64,000 nt of DNA from Actinomycetota bacterium (GTDB lineage: Bacteria; Actinomycetota; Actinomycetes; Nanopelagicales; Nanopelagicaceae). This document shows, in pieces, positions 58,080-64,000 of this stretch (positions are counted from its first letter, which is position 1; each line of letters opens with the position of its first letter). Location: contig CANBSP010000007.1 of assembly GCA_947372165.1 (NCBI GenBank), positions 1 to 64,000 on the forward strand, written 5' to 3'. Below the pieces are notes generated by a model that saw nothing but the letters and a program-made list of their open reading frames with translations, did not search any database and was not told the DNA's origin. Made by a program: the position numbers and the translations under genes.

Positions 58080-59249
58080 TTAACCCTGTGAGCCGAAAAG
58101 TCCCTTGAGCCCTCTTTTACTCTTTGTGATCCGCACATCCCGCAAGAGCTGGGCCGATTGTTCGGGCTTGAGGTCCATGATGAAGGCACCGAAGGCGGAC
58201 TCAGATCCAGCCAAGTACTTGAGCTTTCCGGGCGCCCTTCGAACCGAGGTGATCTGCCAATGCAGGCGCATCACATCGCGACCTTTGCGAACAGGTGCTT
58301 GATGCCATGCAGCGATGTATGCCATCTGAATTCCGAAGACACCATCGAGTCGATGTAAAACTTCTTTTGCGATTGAAGGATAAGTATCTGCTTCTTCATC
58401 GGCGAGATCGGCGAGATCGACAACGGATCGCTTTGGTGCGACATGAATCTCGAAGGGATAACGCGCTGCAAATGGGACATAGGCGATCCAGAACTTATTT
58501 TCAGCAACGATCCGGACTTTCTCTTTGATCTCGCGCTTGATGATCTCATCGAGCAAGATCTTGCCGGTATCTTTATAGAACTTCTTTGCCGCGCGATACA
58601 TCTTCTCGGTGCGTGGTGGCAAGAATGGATAGGCATAGATCTGACCATGTGGGTGGCTCAGTGTTACACCTACTTCTTCACCGCGGTTTTCAAAGGGTGC
58701 AATGTGGGCGATGTGCTTCTCTTGCGAGAGCTCACGCGTGCGATCGCGCCATGCTTCCATGACGATACGAATATGTTCTTCAGGTAGTTCGTGAAAAGAG
58801 GTGTCATGGTGATCGGTGAAACAGATGACTTCTGCTTTGCCGGCAGCCTTACCAACCTTGGTCTTAATTCCAGCGATCTTAGGAAGAGAGAAATCTTCAC
58901 CAGGATGAGCAAAGGATGGTGAACGATTATCAAAGACAACAACTTGATACGAAGTATCTGCGATCTCGCTCTCTAAGCCAGGTTTTGTTGGACAGAGAGG
59001 ACATAACTCTTTGGGTGGTAAGAAGACGCGACTCTGTCGATGCGCCGCAATCGCGGTCCATTCATTGGTGAGTGCATCAAGACGTAAGTCGGCAACCGGA
59101 GGGCGCTCTTCAAAGGGGCGTTGATCAATGGCGGCACGCGTTGAAGTCCCGCGATCACTGCGGTCGTAATAACGGATGGTCCGGCCATCTGCCATCGCCA
59201 GATCGGTCCGATGGATTGATGCAGAGAGTTCGCGTGGGCTATCACTCAT
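58080..59249 (-). CDS. galT: Galactose-1-phosphate uridylyltransferase
   Basis: 389 aa. The catalytic motif HPHGQIYAYPFLPPR carries the histidine that is uridylylated; LCPLCPTKPG near residue 85 is a zinc-type CxxC; VPFAARYPFEIHVAPKR completes the fold. It converts UDP-glucose and galactose-1-P in the Leloir pathway. No galK or galE adjacent. ATG 59249 is preferred over a GTG at 59258 and has a TAGAGT box 7 nt upstream. Confidence 0.92.
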   Translation of the reverse strand: MSDSPRELSASIHRTDLAMADGRTIRYYDRSDRGTSTRAAIDQRPFEERPPVADLRLDALTNEWTAIAAHRQSRVFLPPKELCPLCPTKPGLESEIADTSYQVVVFDNRSPSFAHPGEDFSLPKIAGIKTKVGKAAGKAEVICFTDHHDTSFHELPEEHIRIVMEAWRDRTRELSQEKHIAHIAPFENRGEEVGVTLSHPHGQIYAYPFLPPRTEKMYRAAKKFYKDTGKILLDEIIKREIKEKVRIVAENKFWIAYVPFAARYPFEIHVAPKRSVVDLADLADEEADTYPSIAKEVLHRLDGVFGIQMAYIAAWHQAPVRKGRDVMRLHWQITSVRRAPGKLKYLAGSESAFGAFIMDLKPEQSAQLLRDVRITKSKRGLKGLFGSQG

Positions 59250-59256
59250 AGTGCGC

Positions 59257-59262
59257 ACTCTA
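59257..59262 (-). promoter_or_regulatory. -10 element of galT (leaderless)
   Basis: TAGAGT on the reverse strand ends 7 nt before the ATG at 59249. Confidence 0.5.
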
Positions 59263-59293
59263 GCGGGTGATCAAAATAATGGGGTATCCCCTA

Positions 59294-60082
59294 TTAAAAG
59301 ATTGAGCGTTCGAGCGCTGTGCGCGCGGCTTCGCGGCGATCTGAGACGCTAAGAATTTGGAAGATGCGCATCGTCTCGTGGCGGATTGTCGAGACGCTGT
59401 AGCCGAGATCTGAGGCGAGTTCGTGGTTGGTCTTGCCATCAATCATGCCCTGCAATATTTGTAATTGGCGCGCGGTAAAGTCGCCACGGCTGACAGAGAT
59501 GTTATTGCGTCTGATTGCAGCAGCGCCCTGCACAATCTCTTTATGTCGTGGAAGTAGATAGAAACTCAAGAGCCGAGAAATCATTGTTACTTCGTAGAGA
59601 ATCTCAGCTTCATGCTCTTCACTCGTAACCGGTTCTTTGAAGACGAGGATGAGTGATCCCTTACTGACGCCATTCTCACGCAGGCTAGCGATCAAGATTC
59701 GCTTCATTGGGTCAAACCCGACAAAGTCCTCATTTAATATATTCCCGATCGGTGTATCTTCACGATCGAGTGAATAGCGCCATTGCTCAGAACTCTCAAC
59801 TAAGCCAGCTCCAAAATCTTTAAAGCCATAAGCGCCGATATGGTGAAGTGAATCATCATTGGATAGCAATGAAAGTCTTGCTTTTTGAACTCCGTGATGC
59901 GTAAGGTAATTAACGACTAATGCTTGAACAATCTCTTCTGGTGTTGGATTAAAGGTGAGCATCTCGAGCATCAGAAAGATCTGAGCCTCACCGTGTCCAG
60001 ACTTGGGGATAACGGTCTTACTTCGGATTTGATTTCGCGATGAGTCATGCATGTGCGAAATTCTGACATTATTCACTGACAC
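59294..60082 (-). CDS. LuxR family transcriptional regulator
   Basis: 262 aa. The C-terminal LuxR-type helix-turn-helix is clear: FTARQLQILQGMIDGKTNHE and LGYSVSTIRHETMRIFQIL. The N-terminal ~190 residues look like a ligand-sensing (GAF-like) domain but show no family-specific motif. There is no receiver domain. It lies upstream of galT on the same strand, 45 bp apart; a link to galactose use is possible but not shown. A C9/G9 tract lies 53 bp upstream of its start. Confidence 0.75.
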   Translation of the reverse strand: MSVNNVRISHMHDSSRNQIRSKTVIPKSGHGEAQIFLMLEMLTFNPTPEEIVQALVVNYLTHHGVQKARLSLLSNDDSLHHIGAYGFKDFGAGLVESSEQWRYSLDREDTPIGNILNEDFVGFDPMKRILIASLRENGVSKGSLILVFKEPVTSEEHEAEILYEVTMISRLLSFYLLPRHKEIVQGAAAIRRNNISVSRGDFTARQLQILQGMIDGKTNHELASDLGYSVSTIRHETMRIFQILSVSDRREAARTALERSIF

Positions 60083-60134
60083 TCATAGATGACCACTCCG
60101 TGTCCGGTACCGACAGAAGGGCCATGACCAGTCA

Positions 60135-60143
60135 CCCCCCCCC
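60135..60143. repeat. Poly-C tract (9 C)
   Basis: Homopolymer in the 91-bp gap between the argA-like gene and the LuxR-type gene; G9 on the sense strand of the regulator gene. Slippage-prone. Confidence 0.85.
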
Positions 60144-60173
60144 GATAGGTTGGAAACGGGACGAATCGGACGG

Positions 60174-60701
60174 CTAAAGAACCCTCAGCATGCGGGTATT
60201 ACCCAAGGTATTGGGCTTCACGCTCTCAAGATCTAAGAACTCTGCAACACCCGCATCATATGAACGTAAGAGCTCTTGGTAGACATCAGGTTCGACAGGT
60301 GTGCCTTCAATAACGTTGAAGCCATGTTTAGCAAAGAACTCGGTCTGAAAGGTAAGACAGAAGATTCGTTCGACGCCGAGTGACTTTGCGCGATCGACAA
60401 CTGCTTCGATGATCTGGTGTCCAATACCCTTATTGTGGAATGCCTCTTTCACTGCAACGGTACGAACTTCGGCGAGATCTTCCCAAAGAATATGGAGCGC
60501 GCCACAACCGACAACTTCATCACCAGCGACGGCAACGACAAATTCCTGAACGCTCTCAAAGAGTGTGACAGTCTCTTTCTCCAGCATCTTGCCCGGCGCC
60601 GCGAAGGTATCGATGATCGAACGAATCTGTTTTACATCACTTGTCCTGGCTGGACGAATCACAATAGATGAACTAGAAGTCATAAGAGAATTATTAGACA
60701 T
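60174..60701 (-). CDS. argA: GNAT acetyltransferase, ArgA (N-acetylglutamate synthase)-like
   Basis: 175-aa single-domain GNAT protein. IVIRPARTSDVKQIRSIID, the acetyl-CoA loop VKEAFHNKGIGHQIIEA and FCLTFQTEFFAKHGFNVIE resemble the short ArgA of M. tuberculosis (Rv2747), which makes N-acetylglutamate for arginine synthesis. Starts 7 bp after the lysS stop and is likely co-transcribed; ATG 60683 is an alternative start. The assignment is by similarity to the short ArgA type. Confidence 0.75.
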   Translation of the reverse strand: MSNNSLMTSSSSIVIRPARTSDVKQIRSIIDTFAAPGKMLEKETVTLFESVQEFVVAVAGDEVVGCGALHILWEDLAEVRTVAVKEAFHNKGIGHQIIEAVVDRAKSLGVERIFCLTFQTEFFAKHGFNVIEGTPVEPDVYQELLRSYDAGVAEFLDLESVKPNTLGNTRMLRVL

Positions 60702-60708
60702 CGAGAAA

Positions 60709-62217
60709 TTAATTCTCTTCTGGCTTCACAAGTGGGAAGAGAATCGTCTCGCGAATTCCAAGACCGGTTAGTGCCATCAGCAATCGATCCACACCCATAC
60801 CGAATCCGCCCATTGGTGGCATTGCATATTCCATCGCACGCAAGAAATCTTCATCAAGTGGCATCGCCTCAACATCACCCTTAGCACCAAGAGATGCTTG
60901 CTCGACAAGACGTTCACGCTGGATGACTGGATCGATCAACTCCGAATATCCAGTGGCAAGTTCGAAACCTTCGACATACAAATCCCATTTTTCAACGATG
61001 CCCGGAATAGATCTGTGAGATCGGACTAGCGGAGATGTATCGACTGGATAACCGCGAACAAAGATTGGCTCATTGAGTTGGCCTTCAGTGACATGTTCGA
61101 AGATCTCTTCGGCGAGCTTGCCGGTGATCCACTTCGGATCGATCTTCATCCCGAGCTTGGTAGCAAGTGTTTTTAACTCGTCATACGAGGTCTGGGCAGT
61201 GACTTCAGTGCCTACGCCCTCTGAGATCAAGTCATAGAGCGACGCCTCACGCCACTTTCCGCCGAGGTCTAACTGGCGGCCATCGTGGTGTGTGACGACA
61301 TGGCTACCGAATACCGCCATCGCAGATTCTTGAATGAGATCGCGCGTCAGAGTCGCCATCGTCTCCCAATCACCATAAGCCTGATATCCCTCGATCATCG
61401 CAAATTCTGGTGAGTGGCTGGAGTCAGCACCTTCATTACGGAAGTTACGGTTGATCTCAAATACTCTTTCAAGCCCACCCACAACGCAACGCTTGAGGAA
61501 TAACTCTGGCGCGATACGCATGTAGAGATCCATGTCGTAGGCATTGCTATAAGTCTTAAATGGACGAGCAGCTGCGCCACCATGCATCACCTGCAACATC
61601 GGAGTCTCAACTTCGATGTAGTCGCGGTTGGTAAATGATTCGCGCAATTGGCGCATCACTTGTGGGCGAAGCCGGGCATTGCTGCGAGCTTCAGGGCGCA
61701 CAATAAGATCGACATAACGCATGCGGACACGCGTCTCTTCACTCAATGGTTTATGTTCGACTGGCAGTGGTCGAAGTGACTTCGATGCTAATTGCCAATC
61801 ACTTGCCAAGATTGAAAGTTCGCCCCGCTTGGATGTGATCACTTCACCTGTGACAGAGACGTGATCTCCAAGGTCAATTTCAGATTTCCAGAGTCCAAGA
61901 GATTCTTCCCCGACCTTGTCGAGTGAGAACATAGTCTGGAGTTCGGTGCCGTCGCCTTCGCGCAAGGTGGCGAAACAGAGTTTGCCGGTATCGCGCTTAA
62001 AGATAACTCGACCTGCAACGCTTTCGGTCTTGCCAGTTGCTACATCGACATCGAGGCCCGTGTTCTCCTCGCGAATCGCTTTGAGCGTCTTGGTTCGTGG
62101 GACTGCGACTGGATAAGCCTCACCACCGCGCTCGATGATGGCAGCGCGCTTGCCCCGGCGGATTCTTAACTGCTCGGGTAGATCATCTTCTGGCGCTACT
62201 TCAGGCTTTTCGTTCAC
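60709..62217 (-). CDS. lysS: Lysyl-tRNA synthetase, class II
   Basis: 502 aa, GTG start. An OB-fold anticodon-binding domain (VAGRVIFKRDTGKLCFATLR) precedes the class II core: motif 2 in FEINRNFRNEGADSSHSPEF and motif 3 in GGFGMGVDRLLMALTG. A TACGAT box lies 6 nt before the GTG. Follows coaX in the conserved actinobacterial order nadB-nadC-coaX-lysS. Confidence 0.95.
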   Translation of the reverse strand: MNEKPEVAPEDDLPEQLRIRRGKRAAIIERGGEAYPVAVPRTKTLKAIREENTGLDVDVATGKTESVAGRVIFKRDTGKLCFATLREGDGTELQTMFSLDKVGEESLGLWKSEIDLGDHVSVTGEVITSKRGELSILASDWQLASKSLRPLPVEHKPLSEETRVRMRYVDLIVRPEARSNARLRPQVMRQLRESFTNRDYIEVETPMLQVMHGGAAARPFKTYSNAYDMDLYMRIAPELFLKRCVVGGLERVFEINRNFRNEGADSSHSPEFAMIEGYQAYGDWETMATLTRDLIQESAMAVFGSHVVTHHDGRQLDLGGKWREASLYDLISEGVGTEVTAQTSYDELKTLATKLGMKIDPKWITGKLAEEIFEHVTEGQLNEPIFVRGYPVDTSPLVRSHRSIPGIVEKWDLYVEGFELATGYSELIDPVIQRERLVEQASLGAKGDVEAMPLDEDFLRAMEYAMPPMGGFGMGVDRLLMALTGLGIRETILFPLVKPEEN

Positions 62218-62223
62218 GCGCCG

Positions 62224-62229
62224 ATCGTA
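62224..62229 (-). promoter_or_regulatory. -10 element of lysS (leaderless)
   Basis: TACGAT on the reverse strand ends 6 nt before the GTG start at 62217, in the gap after coaX. Confidence 0.5.
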
Positions 62230-63006
62230 CTAAAAATTGCGTTCGTGGACTAAACGCAATCCAATCAGAGTCAGATCTTCTTCATGAAAATCAATGGTCT
62301 CGCTGATACCAAGGACCAGTGGTGCAAGGCCGCCAGTGGCGATAACGCTCACTTCGCCGGTATCTGGATAGAGCACTTCAAGCTCATCAATAATGCGATT
62401 TACCAAGCCATCTACCTGTCCTGCAAACCCAAAGATCGTGCCTGATTGAAGTGCCTCGACTGTGTTCTTGCCGATCACACTCTTTGGTCGCACTAATTCA
62501 ACTTTGCGAAGTTGGGCTGCGCGTGATGCAAGGGCTTCAACCGAAATCTCAATGCCGGGTGCAAGCGCGCCACCAAGGAACTCACCTTTTGGAGAGACAA
62601 CATCGAGATTGGTCGATGTTCCAAAGTCCACAACAATGCACGGGCCGCTCGCGCCATAGAGTGAATGTGCCGCCAAAGTATTAACAATGCGATCGGCACC
62701 AATCTCTCGAGGATTATCCACTAAGAGCGGAACCCCAGTCTTTGTCCCTGGTTCGATAATCGTGCAATCAAGATTTGCGAAGTAACGGGCAATCATCGCA
62801 CGCAATTCGCGCAAGGTCGCAGGTACAGTCGAACAGACCGAGAGCGCTGTGACGTCATAACCTTCAAGAAGTGATCGATAGAGAAGTGAGAGCTCGTCAG
62901 CGGTGTCGCGTGGGTCGGTCTTCACACGCCACGACCTCACGAGAACATCCTTCTCAAAGACACCGAGAACGGTATTGGTATTTCCGACATCGATAGTAAG
63001 CAACAT
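62230..63006 (-). CDS. coaX: Type III pantothenate kinase
   Basis: 258 aa of the ASKHA fold. MLLTIDVGNTNTVLGVF is the phosphate-binding loop; NPREIGADRIVNTLAAH and IVVDFGTSTNLDVVS hold the substrate and catalytic Asp residues. First step of coenzyme A synthesis. It begins on the base next to the nadC stop. Confidence 0.94.
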   Translation of the reverse strand: MLLTIDVGNTNTVLGVFEKDVLVRSWRVKTDPRDTADELSLLYRSLLEGYDVTALSVCSTVPATLRELRAMIARYFANLDCTIIEPGTKTGVPLLVDNPREIGADRIVNTLAAHSLYGASGPCIVVDFGTSTNLDVVSPKGEFLGGALAPGIEISVEALASRAAQLRKVELVRPKSVIGKNTVEALQSGTIFGFAGQVDGLVNRIIDELEVLYPDTGEVSVIATGGLAPLVLGISETIDFHEEDLTLIGLRLVHERNF

Positions 63007-63849
63007 TTATGACTCCATCCGAAGATCTAATCCGATATCAAGTGCCTTAGCTGAGTGCGTTAGTGCGCCCACCGCAAGGAAATCAACGCCGGTCTGCGCA
63101 TAGGCTTTGGCATTAACAAGTGAGAGTCCGCCAGATGCCTCAAGTCTCGACCTGCCTGCAACGATTGCAACCGCCTCACGGCATTGTTCAACGCTCATGT
63201 TGTCCAACATAATCAAATCAGGATTACCGGCCAATACTTCGTTGAGCTGATCCAAGGTATCTACTTCGACTTCTACCTCTGCATCCGGGAACTTCGTCCG
63301 CACCATCTCAAAGGCTTTGAGGACGCCACCAGCCGCAACGATGTGATTATCTTTGATGAGGGCAGAATCCGAGAGTGACATCCGGTGGTTAACTCCCCCA
63401 CCCATACGAACTGCATACTTCTCGAGTACGCGCCAGCCAGGTGTGGTCTTGCGGGTGTCGCGAACCTGACATTGCGTCGATGCGACTTCATCCACCCAGC
63501 GTCTGGCGAGAGTTGCGATTCCACTTAAGTGAGTCAAGAAGTTCAGTGTTGTTCTCTCGGCAAGTAAGAGTGATCGGACACTTCCGCGCGCGACAAGCAC
63601 GACGGTTCCTGCTGAATTCTCATGAGCACACGTCACGGGAATATCAATATCGGTAATACCAAGTTTGTGTAGGACTGCTACCGCGATCGGTATTCCAGCA
63701 ATGACACCAGATTCGCGTAACCGATATTCGGCGATCCCAATTTGGTCCACGCCAATGGTTGCAACCGATGTAATGTCGACGCCACCTGCAAGATCTTCTG
63801 CGATCGCCATTTCGATCAAGGCATCAATATGTGAGTCAATCGTGATCAT
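63007..63849 (-). CDS. nadC: Nicotinate-nucleotide pyrophosphorylase
   Basis: 280 aa. Converts quinolinate and PRPP to nicotinate mononucleotide in NAD synthesis. Signature segments are RDTRKTTPGWRVLEKYAVRMGG, GGVNHRMSLSDSALIKDNH and LEASGGLSLVNAKAYAQTGVDF. GGAGGT lies 6 nt before ATG 63849, which overlaps the nadB stop as ATGA; this rules out the frame extension to 63879. Confidence 0.95.
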   Translation of the reverse strand: MITIDSHIDALIEMAIAEDLAGGVDITSVATIGVDQIGIAEYRLRESGVIAGIPIAVAVLHKLGITDIDIPVTCAHENSAGTVVLVARGSVRSLLLAERTTLNFLTHLSGIATLARRWVDEVASTQCQVRDTRKTTPGWRVLEKYAVRMGGGVNHRMSLSDSALIKDNHIVAAGGVLKAFEMVRTKFPDAEVEVEVDTLDQLNEVLAGNPDLIMLDNMSVEQCREAVAIVAGRSRLEASGGLSLVNAKAYAQTGVDFLAVGALTHSAKALDIGLDLRMES

Positions 63850-64000
63850 GCTTGCACCTCCACAAATCGAGCGCTCCATTTACCGCTTGCGCCATATTTC
63901 TGAACTATCCGCTTCTGCCAAGCAGAATCTCTTTCAGGATAATCACTTCGCCAATGTGATCCACGAGATTCAGTACGTTCGAGCGCACCGCGAACAATGG
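63846..64000 (-). CDS. nadB: L-aspartate oxidase, C-terminal end (continues beyond window)
   Basis: Only the last ~51 codons are visible. RTESRGSHWRSDYPERD is the characteristic C-terminal segment of NadB, the FAD enzyme that oxidises aspartate to iminoaspartate. The frame ends RFVEVQA and its TGA overlaps the nadC ATG, confirming the NAD operon order. Confidence 0.85.
   Translation of the reverse strand, partial: IVRGALERTESRGSHWRSDYPERDSAWQKRIVQKYGASGKWSARFVEVQA

Overview
The window looks like a chromosomal segment of a small, moderate-GC actinobacterium. Support comes from gene neighbourhoods characteristic of Actinobacteria: mshA-ybjN-gpm1 / phoU / senX3-regX3 / carD-ispDF-cysS-rlmB, glnR-mshD, ppk-mutT1, and nadB-nadC-coaX-lysS. 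The organism uses mycothiol. A freshwater Nanopelagicales (acI)-type lineage is a reasonable guess from the compact gene spacing and the many apparently leaderless genes, but that assignment is inference.

Layout. 1-30 kb is core chromosome: a partial ChoD-like oxidase, a DUF885 peptidase, a very short NhaA, tRNA-Thr, polyphosphate genes (ppx, mutT1, ppk), rlmB, cysS, ispDF, carD, the SenX3-RegX3/PhoU phosphate module with a PHO-box-like repeat, gpm, mshA, ygfZ, fur, a thioredoxin/DUF4395 pair, glnR-mshD, a sugar-kinase/epimerase operon, and a flavinylated electron-transfer trio (ferric-reductase-like protein, FMN-binding protein, ApbE). 30-37 kb is a surface-polysaccharide cluster: glycosyltransferase, ABC exporter, nucleotide-sugar enzymes and an O-antigen-ligase-like polymerase. 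37-51 kb is a beta-glucan (laminarin-like) utilisation locus: a LacI regulator, a GH1 beta-glucosidase, four GH16 glucanases, an ABC sugar importer, and two secreted proteins built from a repeated ~165-residue module that also occurs in one of the GH16 enzymes. Two identical LacI-type operators lie in its two divergent promoter regions.

51-58 kb is the most unusual part. Two S-layer-like genes lie in inverted, convergent orientation. They share a 153-bp 5' block and a 140-bp 3' block but differ in the middle. A tyrosine recombinase gene sits between them. The outer edge of each 5' block coincides with a dyad that looks like a recombinase site, and the spacers of the two sites point in opposite directions. 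This is what an invertible surface-layer switch would look like. Next to it is an ECF sigma factor fused to a transmembrane segment and an extracytoplasmic domain. 58-64 kb returns to core genes: galT, a LuxR regulator, an ArgA-like acetyltransferase, lysS, coaX, nadC and the end of nadB.

At least sixteen genes have a TANNNT -10-like hexamer ending 6-9 nt (mostly exactly 6) before the start codon, so leaderless transcription seems to be the default for core genes. The secreted and accessory genes between 39 and 54 kb instead carry Shine-Dalgarno sequences.
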